From the NCBI GenBank assembly GCA_937920725.1, contig CALEUW010000025.1, forward strand, positions 1-36,024: DNA of 36,024 bases, read 5' to 3'. Below, in pieces: positions 24,384 through 32,700 of this stretch (its first letter is position 1; the number at the start of each line of letters is the position of its first letter). The translations under genes were made by a program, and so were the position numbers. The notes under the pieces are model-generated. The model was not told where the DNA came from. It ran no database searches and saw nothing but the letters and a program-made list of their open reading frames with translations. Origin of the DNA: UMGS1601 sp900553335. GTDB lineage: Bacteria > Bacillota > Clostridia > Oscillospirales > Ruminococcaceae.

Positions 24384-24423
24384 AAAAGGTCCTCTGCTAA
24401 AAACTGCACAAAGGACCTTTTTG
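24384..24423. terminator. Bidirectional terminator after the GH5-VanY gene
   Basis: AAAAGGTCCT and AGGACCTTTT pair around an 18-base loop, with T runs on both strands, immediately after the stop codon of the fusion gene. Confidence 0.75.
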
Positions 24424-24426
24424 CCA

Positions 24427-27108
24427 CTATACTATTCTTAAATACTCCTCGAGTGTAAGTTTGCTGTTTGTTATATTTTTCGCCAGCTCTTTGCCAAGAT
24501 ATCTTACATGCCAAGGTTCATACATATATCCCGTAACGCTCTCTTTGTTTTTAGGATATCTTAACAAAAACCCATACTCAGCACAGTACTTTTCAATCCA
24601 TTTTGCTTCTTTTGTACCAACAAACGAACGGCTCGCATTATTTATATCAATCGCAAGTCCCGTTTGATGCTCACTGTAACCTGGCCTTGCTGAATATCTG
24701 TCTGCAGCCTCCTGACCATCTCTTAAAACGTAACTTTCGTAAAGATATTTCTGTGTTTCGTAAGACCTGAATCCCGAACATATCCAAAGATCAATTCCGT
24801 CCTTTTTAGCAGCCTTCTGCATTTCACAAAAAGCTTTATATGCAGCGCTTGTAAGTCCTCCCGGATTGTAGCCGGGCGTAAGCGAGTAATTTTTATTTGC
24901 TATAAGGATTCCGTTTACATACGTTAAACCGTTTTTGTTTTCAACACTTGCCTTGCCCGTTTTCATAGTAAAAATCACAGGCGCAGAATAGTAATTTTTC
25001 TTGTTACTTGTAACGTATGTATACGCTCTTACATAATAAAGCGTTTCCGGTCGGAGATTGCTAAAGCTTAAACTCGGTTTGCTGCTTCTGATAAGACTAT
25101 AGTTAGTCATATCGCTTCTTGTAGATATTTTAAGCGCATATCCAACATAAGGTGTTGTTTTGAGCTTTACTGATACGGACTTACCTGTTACAGACTTAGC
25201 TTCTACTACAGGCTTTGCTAACGCCTTAGTATTATATGTAAAATTATTTGATTTCGAGTAATATCTTTTTCCGTTCCTCGTTATATATGTACATGCTTTA
25301 AAGTAATATTTCGTGCCGGGTTTAAGACCTGTTACCTTAAGCTCGGGTTTTGAACTGTCAACAATTATCTTATTATTGAAATTCTTATTATCTGAAGCCC
25401 ACATTCTATAGCCCGTAACGCCGTTTTGCTTAGCGAAGTTAATTCTGATACTGGCATACCCTCTTCCACACTTGTCGGTCGCAACGGTGGGTGATTTTGG
25501 ATTGGGATTAGTCCTTACTGAAGAAGTTACCGCTGAAGAGAATGCTGCCTGCGTTCTGACACCGTTCTTGTGCCATATGTAAGACTGCACTTTTACATAA
25601 TATGCCTTATCAGACGTAAGGTTTTTAAACGTTACTTTCGTTTTAGTATTATCTTTAGTTGTAACACTTTTTGCATTATTAAAATCCTTGTTATCAGAAA
25701 CCCAAACCTTATATCCTGTAACAGATTTATTTTGGTTAAGCTCAACCGAAAGCGAATTTGCTGACGGCGTTATCTTTTTAAAGGTTGTTTTTGAAACATT
25801 CGGAGCTAAAGTTATAGCCTTTGTAAAAGTATCTGAATAATACCATTTTCCGTTTAGTTTTTTTGCTCCTTGAGTTTTAACGTAATACACAGCGCCTTTC
25901 TTAGCGAGATTTTTAAACGTAGTATCTGTTTTACCTTTAAGCTCCTGATAAGCTGAATTTTGGAAGTTCTTATTGTCAGCAACCCATACCTTGTAAAAAT
26001 CCGCACCAGTATCAGTCAACTTTACATATATAGCATTATTATTTACCGTTGCATAGCTTATTCCCGAAGGATTGGAAGCGGAACATACCTGCGCCCAGCT
26101 TCTTATAAGCTTTCCGCTTTGAGTTAGCTGACTTGTTCCGGACTTTATCTTCGATAAATCTGTTCCCGGTAAAAACGCAGATGCCGTTTCATCTTTATTT
26201 GACAAACTCCAATTAAAAAATCCGACCTTACGATTCTTTAAAAGCGTCATCCATTTGTCTGTTTCCGTCTTATTAAATCCGCCGTTTCCCGATGCATCAC
26301 AAGTTCCAAATTCAGTTGCCACAACACAAAGTCCTTTATCAAGGCAGCTTGTTAGGCGATCTCTAAGCCATTGTGTGTGAGTATTAGCATAAAAATGGAG
26401 TGAATACGCTATGTTTTTATATCCTGTAATAGGACTGTTTAAAACCTCATGTATATCCTGACTCCATGTGTTAGATCCGCATATTATTATTGAATCTGAA
26501 TCGTTTTTCCTGATAGCCTTTATAACCTCTATACAGTACGGCTTTATCTGTTTTGTCCATGAAACACCGTGAGGTTCGTTGCAAATCTCGTAAATCACAT
26601 TTTCACAGTCTTTATATTTCTTTGACATAGATGAAAAGAAACTCAAAGCCTCTGACTTATGCGTTTGCGGATTGCCGTCGTTTAAAATGTGCCAATCAAT
26701 TATAACGTACATTCCTAGCTTTTTGGCAATTTTAACACCATTATCAACACGTTTTATCATTGCGTCCTTGTTATCAGCGCTTGTTGTATATCCACCGTAT
26801 TCTTCGGTATAAACCGCAAGTCGAAACGCATTACAGCCCCAATCGTCACGAAGAGTTTTGATAGTCTGTTCACTTATCGCTTCCGGATACCAAGCAAGAC
26901 CATGAGATGACATTCCGATAAGCTGAAAAGGCGCTCCGCTTTTATCGACTATTTTTGATCCGCTTACCCTTAACCTCCCATGCGACTCAACAACTGTGTC
27001 TGCAGCATAAGCAGTTGAACATTCGCATATAGACGAAAAGTATAAACATATTGCTGAAAGCACCAACAAAATAAGCGCTAAATACTTAGAAAGTTTTTTC
27101 ACCTTCAC
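24427..27108 (-). CDS. Secreted GH5 endoglucanase - FN3-like repeats - VanY D,D-carboxypeptidase fusion
   Basis: An 893-residue protein read from GTG 27106-27108, with AAGGGG nine bases upstream. An in-frame ATG 42 bases earlier lies inside a repeat copy and lacks a site. Order: signal peptide (about 1-36, cleavage after AYAA); GH5 barrel (about 45-330) with DWHILNDGNP, acid/base Glu in YEICNEPHG (about 178), HFYANTH and nucleophile Glu in VVATEFG (about 266); four FN3-like repeats (about 345-715), three carrying a VWVSDNK-type motif; C-terminal M15B VanY domain (about 720-893) with CSGFRSYETQ, zinc ligands in YSEHQTGLAIDI and EPWHVRY. Both domains keep their catalytic residues. GH5 cleaves beta-1,4-glucans; VanY-type enzymes trim the terminal D-Ala of peptidoglycan peptides. 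Their union in one protein is unexpected. No dockerin or sortase signal is present, so the VanY part may anchor or localise the enzyme at the wall. Confidence 0.9.
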   Translation of the reverse strand: MKVKKLSKYLALILLVLSAICLYFSSICECSTAYAADTVVESHGRLRVSGSKIVDKSGAPFQLIGMSSHGLAWYPEAISEQTIKTLRDDWGCNAFRLAVYTEEYGGYTTSADNKDAMIKRVDNGVKIAKKLGMYVIIDWHILNDGNPQTHKSEALSFFSSMSKKYKDCENVIYEICNEPHGVSWTKQIKPYCIEVIKAIRKNDSDSIIICGSNTWSQDIHEVLNSPITGYKNIAYSLHFYANTHTQWLRDRLTSCLDKGLCVVATEFGTCDASGNGGFNKTETDKWMTLLKNRKVGFFNWSLSNKDETASAFLPGTDLSKIKSGTSQLTQSGKLIRSWAQVCSASNPSGISYATVNNNAIYVKLTDTGADFYKVWVADNKNFQNSAYQELKGKTDTTFKNLAKKGAVYYVKTQGAKKLNGKWYYSDTFTKAITLAPNVSKTTFKKITPSANSLSVELNQNKSVTGYKVWVSDNKDFNNAKSVTTKDNTKTKVTFKNLTSDKAYYVKVQSYIWHKNGVRTQAAFSSAVTSSVRTNPNPKSPTVATDKCGRGYASIRINFAKQNGVTGYRMWASDNKNFNNKIIVDSSKPELKVTGLKPGTKYYFKACTYITRNGKRYYSKSNNFTYNTKALAKPVVEAKSVTGKSVSVKLKTTPYVGYALKISTRSDMTNYSLIRSSKPSLSFSNLRPETLYYVRAYTYVTSNKKNYYSAPVIFTMKTGKASVENKNGLTYVNGILIANKNYSLTPGYNPGGLTSAAYKAFCEMQKAAKKDGIDLWICSGFRSYETQKYLYESYVLRDGQEAADRYSARPGYSEHQTGLAIDINNASRSFVGTKEAKWIEKYCAEYGFLLRYPKNKESVTGYMYEPWHVRYLGKELAKNITNSKLTLEEYLRIV

Positions 27109-27129
27109 AATAAAACACCCCTTCTTCAA

Positions 27130-27262
27130 TAATGGGCAACGCCCCGTCATTCAACAAACGACCTGGAATTAGCCCCTTATGGTTTTAGTTGGGGATTATT
27201 CCCCCACCAAAAGGCTAAGTTGTCCGCCGCATTAAAGGTAGGGGACGTAGTCGTTGTTATAA
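27130..27262 (-). repeat. Intergenic repeat family, copy 6 (reverse)
   Basis: It begins AATGGGCAACGCCCCGTCAT and continues TTGGGGATTATTCCCCCACC, AAAAGGCTAAGTTGTCCGCC, then GTAGGGGACGTAGTC. It lies in the 5' region of the fusion gene, within 25 bases of its start. Confidence 0.75.
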
Positions 27263-27384
27263 AATCGAATTATGCGTCAATTCCGCTTATTAAAGCAAAT
27301 AAATCAATGCTTACAAGTCCATTATACAAGACTGTTACTTTAATGTCAAGCAAATAAAACAAGCCTTTATTCTTATTTTAACGA

Positions 27385-27413
27385 TTGACTAAAACGTACA
27401 AATATTGTATAAT
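27385..27413 (+). promoter_or_regulatory. Sigma-A promoter of the CotH-dockerin gene
   Basis: TTGACT, a 17-base spacer and a perfect TATAAT; predicted start point about 27420, leaving a leader of about 115 bases. Confidence 0.8.
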
Positions 27414-27423
27414 TTAGACATGA

Positions 27424-27515
27424 AAGCCGTTTGAAAAACGGCTCTGTAACACGCTTCAGCAGACTAAGTATAAAAAAGCTGCTGGTTAAAAAATGTACTT
27501 AAGCAAGTACGCCAA
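27424..27515 (+). promoter_or_regulatory. Structured 5' leader with three hairpins
   Basis: AGCCGTTT/AAACGGCT (27425-27443), CAGCAG/CTGCTG (27457-27484) and GTACTT/AAGTAC (27495-27510) lie between the promoter and the GGAGGG ribosome site. It matches no riboswitch class that I recognise. Confidence 0.45.
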
Positions 27516-27535
27516 TACATAACGGAGGGAAAGTT

Positions 27536-30535
27536 ATGAAGAAAAAAATCTTGTCGCTGGTCTGTGCATCTGCAGTGTGTGCATCAATGCTAAGCGCAAT
27601 TCCTGCAATCGCTTATGACACGTCCGATGGAGTTGTTATAAACGAAGTGTGTACAGGTAACACCGGCGAAAACTCAAATTTAACAGATGTTGCAGATTCC
27701 AATGGAGAATATTGCGACTGGATAGAGCTTTACAATCCATCGAATCATGCATCTGATTTAACAGGACTTTACATTACAGACGACAGCACTGATCTTACGC
27801 AGGCAAAAATTCCTGACGGAACAACCATTCCGGCTCACGGATATTTGATAATTTACTGCGGGAAAAAAATCGTGAACGAAGATTATCCAGGAATCGTTTC
27901 GGCGAAATTCGGACTTTCGGGTGACGGCGAAACTCTTATTCTTTCAGACGGAACAAATTCCGTAGATACTTTTGTTGTTCCGGGTCTTAATAAAGACATG
28001 ACCTGGGCAAGAGTTCCTTCGGGCGGTGAGGAAGCATTTTTATCCTACCCTACTCCCCGCACTGAGAATACAGAAGATGCTGTTGTAAAATCTCCGGATT
28101 CTCCGACATTCTCAAGAGAAAGCGGTGCTTTTACAGATTCATTTGAACTTACAATTTCGGCATCCGACGGTGCAAAAATTTACTACACAACCGACGGAAG
28201 CACACCAACAGAAAAATCGACAGAATATACAGGAGCGATAACTGTAAAAAACCGTACAAGCGAACCCAATGTTCTTGCGGCAATGGACAAGCGTTTATTT
28301 TCCGACAGATACGGTTCAGGCAGACCAACGGTAAATGTCGATAAGGCTACGGTCATTCGAGCTATAGCTGTTAAAGACGGTCAGATTAGCTCTGCTTCAA
28401 CCGCTTCATACTTTGTTGGGATAACCAACGAAACCTACAGTGATGTTGCTATTATGTCTATCGTTACCGACAGCGATAACCTATTTGATACCAATACCGG
28501 TATTTATATGCTTAAAAACGTAAATAACCGAGGAAAGGAATGGGAGCGTCCTGTTCATATCGACTTTATCGAAAACAACACCGCTGTTCTTTCGCAAGAC
28601 TGCGGAATGAGAATTCAAGGCGGCTACTCAAGAACCGATTACCAAAAGTCGCTTCGTTTCTATGCAAGAGATACCTACGGTCCGGACGCATTTGATTATC
28701 CACTTATTCCAAATCTTAAGTCAAGGGACGGAGAAGGAAGAGTTATTGACAGCTTTAAAAAATTCGTTCTAAGAAACGGCGGAAATGACGCAAACTATGT
28801 AAAATTTAAGGACACTATGCTTCAGAGTATGGTATCTGATATGAATTTTTCTACACAGTCGGGAAGACCGTGTATTGCATTTATAAACGGAGAATACTGG
28901 GGACTTTACACACTTCAGGAAGATTTTACTGACGATTATGTAAAAGATCATTATGATGTTAAAAAGAAGAATGTTGTAATGATAAAGCCTGATTCTCAAA
29001 ACAACAATGTTCCAAAGGTTGAAGAGGGTGAGGAAACAGACCTTGCGCTTTGGACAGATACGATCAATTGGATGAACTCTTGCGATCTTACAGATGAAAG
29101 CCAGTATGAAACCTTCAAAACAATGTTTGACGTATATAGTCTTGCGGACTATTTTGCAGTTGAAACATATATTACAAACGAGGACTGGAGCGGTAAAAAC
29201 TGGACCGTATGGAGATCCCGTGAAGTCGACAGCAAAAATCCTGATTATTCTGACAGCAAATGGAGATTCATGCTTTACGATACAGAAATGGGCGCATATC
29301 TCTGGGGCAACAAAGGTGAAAGTCCTCAGAACAACAAGCTCATTCAGATTTACGAAGCAGGTAAGAAAAGAAATGATCCTATTGCAGTTATTCTTTACAA
29401 GGCTATGCAAAACAGCGAGTTTAAAAGCTTGCTTAAAGGCTCAATGAAAACCGCTGCTGAGAAATACGATAAGGAAACATACAAAAACGTTCTTGAAAGC
29501 TATAAGGCATCATATTATCCGAATCTCCAAAAATACTTTGACAGATTCCCGACAGGCTCAGCAATATGGAGTGCTGATCAGTGTATAGGTTGGATGAATG
29601 ATTTCTTCCTTGGTACAAACTCTCTTCCTGCAAGACAGGATTACTACGAAACCATGCTAAGAACAATAGATCTGTTCCAGATTTATGACAGAGCAAATTC
29701 CTCAGCTATTACAAGTACAATAAGGTCTGCTTATAATACCGCATACAGTACTGTCACCAGAACCGGAACATCGGCTTCAACTCAAAAGAGAAATCTTGAC
29801 ACCTTAGAAAACGCACTTGCAGACGCAGGATTGACCGCATCCCCTCACACGCATAGTTATGAGGTAACTAAAACAGTTGCCGCAACCTGTACATCAAACG
29901 GATTGGTAACATACACCTGCTCAGTTTGCGATGACACCTACATTAAGCAAACTGAAAAAGCTGCTCACAATTACACAACAACTGTGGTTGCTCCGACTGA
30001 AACCGAGCAAGGCTACACACTTCATACCTGTACGGTATGTCAAACCAGCTATAAAGATAATTATACTGATTTTATAGATCCGGGAAAAGCATCAATAACA
30101 GGTAATGTTGATATTTCGGGAATCGACTGTAAAAATGCTATCAGCATTAATGTCAAACCAAAAGGCTCAAATAAAGTTGTGTATACAGCAGATGTTACAG
30201 AAGGAAAATACTTAATCCCTACACTTGCTGCAGGAGATTATGAACTTACAGCAAGCAGCGAAAGCTGTGTTGAACGCACTTATCAGATAACTGCAGGAAA
30301 TCAGGCAGTAAAGCTTGATATAACTATTAATTTGATCGGAGATATTAACGGTGACGGAAAAGTAACGACTGCCGATGTCGGAAGAGCAAATTCCTATGCA
30401 AAGAGCGTAACTGTTCTTTCGGGTTATGAATTCGACTGTGCTGACGTAAATGGCGATGGCAAAATAACAACTGCCGATGTCGGAAGAATCAATTCTCACG
30501 CAAAGAGCGTAAGTCTTTTATTTACAATCGCTTAA
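27536..30535 (+). CDS. Secreted LTD / chitobiase-like / CotH / dockerin protein
   Basis: A 999-residue protein from ATG 27536 with GGAGGG upstream. Order: signal peptide (1-26); lamin-tail domain (about 33-175) with VVINEVCTGN and YCDWIELYNPS; chitobiase C-terminal-like beta domain (about 188-292) with IYYTTDGSTP; CotH kinase-like domain (about 300-640) with MRIQGGYSR, FVLRNGGNDANYVKFKD and KWRFMLYDTEMG (Asp about 582); two short CxxC repeats with His (about 771-845: YTCSVCDDTY, HTCTVCQTSY); carboxypeptidase-regulatory-like domain (about 852-930); and a C-terminal dockerin-like pair with DINGDGKVTTADVGR and DVNGDGKITTADVGR (935-993). CotH proteins in spores are protein kinases; secreted versions with dockerins are common in ruminococci, with no settled function. 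The dockerin suggests attachment to a cohesin-bearing scaffold; none is seen here. Confidence 0.9.
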   Translation: MKKKILSLVCASAVCASMLSAIPAIAYDTSDGVVINEVCTGNTGENSNLTDVADSNGEYCDWIELYNPSNHASDLTGLYITDDSTDLTQAKIPDGTTIPAHGYLIIYCGKKIVNEDYPGIVSAKFGLSGDGETLILSDGTNSVDTFVVPGLNKDMTWARVPSGGEEAFLSYPTPRTENTEDAVVKSPDSPTFSRESGAFTDSFELTISASDGAKIYYTTDGSTPTEKSTEYTGAITVKNRTSEPNVLAAMDKRLFSDRYGSGRPTVNVDKATVIRAIAVKDGQISSASTASYFVGITNETYSDVAIMSIVTDSDNLFDTNTGIYMLKNVNNRGKEWERPVHIDFIENNTAVLSQDCGMRIQGGYSRTDYQKSLRFYARDTYGPDAFDYPLIPNLKSRDGEGRVIDSFKKFVLRNGGNDANYVKFKDTMLQSMVSDMNFSTQSGRPCIAFINGEYWGLYTLQEDFTDDYVKDHYDVKKKNVVMIKPDSQNNNVPKVEEGEETDLALWTDTINWMNSCDLTDESQYETFKTMFDVYSLADYFAVETYITNEDWSGKNWTVWRSREVDSKNPDYSDSKWRFMLYDTEMGAYLWGNKGESPQNNKLIQIYEAGKKRNDPIAVILYKAMQNSEFKSLLKGSMKTAAEKYDKETYKNVLESYKASYYPNLQKYFDRFPTGSAIWSADQCIGWMNDFFLGTNSLPARQDYYETMLRTIDLFQIYDRANSSAITSTIRSAYNTAYSTVTRTGTSASTQKRNLDTLENALADAGLTASPHTHSYEVTKTVAATCTSNGLVTYTCSVCDDTYIKQTEKAAHNYTTTVVAPTETEQGYTLHTCTVCQTSYKDNYTDFIDPGKASITGNVDISGIDCKNAISINVKPKGSNKVVYTADVTEGKYLIPTLAAGDYELTASSESCVERTYQITAGNQAVKLDITINLIGDINGDGKVTTADVGRANSYAKSVTVLSGYEFDCADVNGDGKITTADVGRINSHAKSVSLLFTIA

Positions 30536-30558
30536 TACACATAAATAACCGAAACATG

Positions 30559-30597
30559 AAAATCCCCTCAGGCTTAATTGTCCTAAGGGGATTTTCT
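30559..30597 (+). terminator. Terminator after the CotH gene
   Basis: AAAATCCCCT pairs with AGGGGATTTT around a loop of about 17 bases, starting 24 bases after the stop codon. Confidence 0.75.
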
Positions 30598-30618
30598 ATG
30601 TTAGGAATTATACAACGA

Positions 30619-30740
30619 TATAACTAAATTAAGATGCCCCAACCTCTATAGACGACGGGTTCCACTTAACTTTTTCAACGCGGGGGGGATACAATCCACC
30701 GCTGAAAACATTGAATAACGGGGCTAAGCCCCTTATTGAA
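30619..30740 (+). repeat. Intergenic repeat family, copy 7 (forward)
   Basis: The best forward copy: ATAACTAAATTAAGATG, CCTCTATAGACGACGGGTTC, TTTTTCAACGCGGGGGGGAT, CCGCTGAAAACATTGAATAA and CGGGGCTAAGCCCCTTATTG. It lies between the convergent CotH and ABC-ATPase genes. Confidence 0.8.
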
Positions 30741-30761
30741 TTAAAATCATCTCGACTCGAT

Positions 30762-31424
30762 CTATACTATCTCTCCGTCAGAAATCTCAATAATTCTGTC
30801 ACATTGCTCTGCTACAAGCGGATCATGTGTTACTATTATTATAGTCTTTCCCTGCTCGTTAAGCTCGTGGAAAAGCTCCATTATTTCAGCTGATGTCTTT
30901 GTATCAAGCGCTCCTGTCGGCTCATCGGCAAGTATCATTGATGGATCGTTTACTATCGCTCTTGCAATAGCAACCCTTTGCTTCTGTCCGCCCGAAAGCT
31001 TGTTGCAGGCTTTCTTCGCATACTCAACCATTCCGACAGATTTAAGCGCCTTAAGGGCAATTTCCTTTTTGCCTTTTATTTTCTTTTTTGAAAATGACAG
31101 CGGAATCATCACGTTTTCAACTGCCGAAAAATCCTCTACCAGAGCAAAATCCTGCATTACGATCCCGATCTTTTCATTTCTTATCTGTGCATATTTCCTC
31201 TCGCTCAGCTTTTTAACCAGAGAATCGTCAATATAATATTCTCCGTCCTCATAGCTGTCTATACAAGCGAGAATATGCAAGAGAGTCGACTTCCCCGCTC
31301 CTGATTTTCCAATTATTGCCACCATTTCGCCGTCACATATTTCGGCGCTTACTCCTTTAAGCGCTGTAAATTCATTTGCTTTTTTAGGATTGTAAATTTT
31401 TACAACATTCTGAAGTTTTATCAT
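30762..31424 (-). CDS. ABC transporter ATPase (LolD/MacB type)
   Basis: A 220-residue ATP-binding subunit of the MacB/LolD/FtsE group. Walker A is IGKSGAGKST (about residues 38-47), the Q-loop lies around IGIVMQDFAL, the signature is KLSGGQKQR (about 140-148), Walker B with catalytic Glu is MILADEPTGALD and the switch His is in IIIVTHD. Length is standard for this group. A ribosome site AAAGGAG lies before ATG 31422-31424. It is the last gene of a four-gene run: secreted protein, permease A, permease B, ATPase. This group usually powers mechanotransmission or peptide/lipoprotein extrusion and antibiotic-peptide resistance. Confidence 0.95.
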   Translation of the reverse strand: MIKLQNVVKIYNPKKANEFTALKGVSAEICDGEMVAIIGKSGAGKSTLLHILACIDSYEDGEYYIDDSLVKKLSERKYAQIRNEKIGIVMQDFALVEDFSAVENVMIPLSFSKKKIKGKKEIALKALKSVGMVEYAKKACNKLSGGQKQRVAIARAIVNDPSMILADEPTGALDTKTSAEIMELFHELNEQGKTIIIVTHDPLVAEQCDRIIEISDGEIV

Positions 31425-31437
31425 ATATAACGCTCCT

Positions 31438-32700
31438 TTAATCGTCTGTCTTTAATATTTCTTTTGGCTGAGTTCCACCTATAATAACTAATGGCATTAT
31501 CAGCGATACAATCATTATAATAACACTTATTCCTAAACATATTAAGCATTCATTCAAGGTAAACATAACAACTGTATTATCCAAGAGACCAATAAGTTTC
31601 ATTGACTGTATAACAAAGCAAGTCAAGAAAGCTGATAAAATCAAATCAATGACAATAACCGTAAAGTTTATAAAAGCACATTGCTTCCAACAACCTCCGC
31701 AAAGATAAAGTACACCGTAATTTTTTAATCTTTTGTGCGTAGTGATTGCAGTAAAACTAAGTATACTTACAATTATTAAAATCAATAATCCTATTATTAT
31801 AGGAATTAGAATTATCAATTGCTTTCTGATTTCAGAAAAAGTATCTTTTTTAATCTGAGTAAACGGTATTGCGCCTATTGTAAAATTATCCAAGGCTTCT
31901 TTAGCTTGACTTATTTCATCTTCTGTAAGATTATCCCTAAAAGGAATTAACATTCTCTGTTCAGTAATATACGAGATGCCGTACTGTTCAAGCTCATCAA
32001 GATTATAAACAAAAGCAGGTTTTCCAGCAACATCGCTGTAATAATTTGAAAATAGCATTTCAATGGTCATTTTATCTGTGCTTTCACTGTCAGCGCTTAT
32101 TTCATCATTATCCGAAGTAGCGCCAAAAAGCTTTGCTCCGTTTTTCATCATTCCCACTATTTTAACATCAAGACATACTGAACCGCTTTCAGTATAAAAC
32201 TCCTGCTTTATTGTATCTCCGACTTTCAAGCCATAATTATTAGGTGAAATGACTGCGTGTAAAATATTACTTTCTGACTTCACATCTGATAACCATTTTC
32301 CATTGTTTATCATTGGTTTATAATTATCTATAAGGCATCCGTTATAAGCAAAAGTTCTCTGAGGATATGGATTTTCAGCTCCGTTTTCACCTATAGCTAT
32401 GATTTGATGAATCGCAACGACATCTTCAAAATAATCACCATAATCGGAAAATTGTTTATTATCTTCAATATCGGTAGAAAATATTACACGAGATGAGCCG
32501 TCTATAAAAGGCGAAGCGCAATATCCTTCACCATCTAAAATATCCGCAAAGGCATTATAATATTTAAGATTCTGCGATACGGAAGATGAAGTAAAAATAC
32601 ATGTAATAAATACAAGTGTTATCTGAATTATTATAAATATATTAAATCCAAGATTTCTTGAAAAATCTCTTGTTCCATACTTAAAAATCAAAGCGCTCAC
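31438..32700 (-). CDS. FtsX/MacB-like ABC permease B
   Basis: A 420-residue membrane subunit: one N-terminal helix (about 17-38), a large extracytoplasmic domain (about 40-285), and three C-terminal helices (about 290-320, 345-370, 385-412), the FtsX/MacB plan. The short cytoplasmic segment KNYGVLYLCGG...WKQC precedes the third helix, and the end is GGTQPKEILKTDD. Start GTG 32698-32700 directly abuts the stop of permease A, so the two are coupled. It is clearly paralogous to the protein at 34712-35947 (shared YGVxYxCGxxWxQC and PxEILK ends). The ATPase follows after 13 bases. Confidence 0.88.
   Translation of the reverse strand: MSALIFKYGTRDFSRNLGFNIFIIIQITLVFITCIFTSSSVSQNLKYYNAFADILDGEGYCASPFIDGSSRVIFSTDIEDNKQFSDYGDYFEDVVAIHQIIAIGENGAENPYPQRTFAYNGCLIDNYKPMINNGKWLSDVKSESNILHAVISPNNYGLKVGDTIKQEFYTESGSVCLDVKIVGMMKNGAKLFGATSDNDEISADSESTDKMTIEMLFSNYYSDVAGKPAFVYNLDELEQYGISYITEQRMLIPFRDNLTEDEISQAKEALDNFTIGAIPFTQIKKDTFSEIRKQLIILIPIIIGLLILIIVSILSFTAITTHKRLKNYGVLYLCGGCWKQCAFINFTVIVIDLILSAFLTCFVIQSMKLIGLLDNTVVMFTLNECLICLGISVIIMIVSLIMPLVIIGGTQPKEILKTDD

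Noticed and set aside
27109..27150. Earlier ATG for the GH5-VanY protein
   Set aside because: It sits inside a repeat copy, and GTG 27106-27108 has AAGGGG directly upstream and starts a proper signal peptide.
28769..29410. 213-codon frame antisense to the CotH gene
   Set aside because: A shadow of the well-supported CotH frame; no start signals or recognisable domain.
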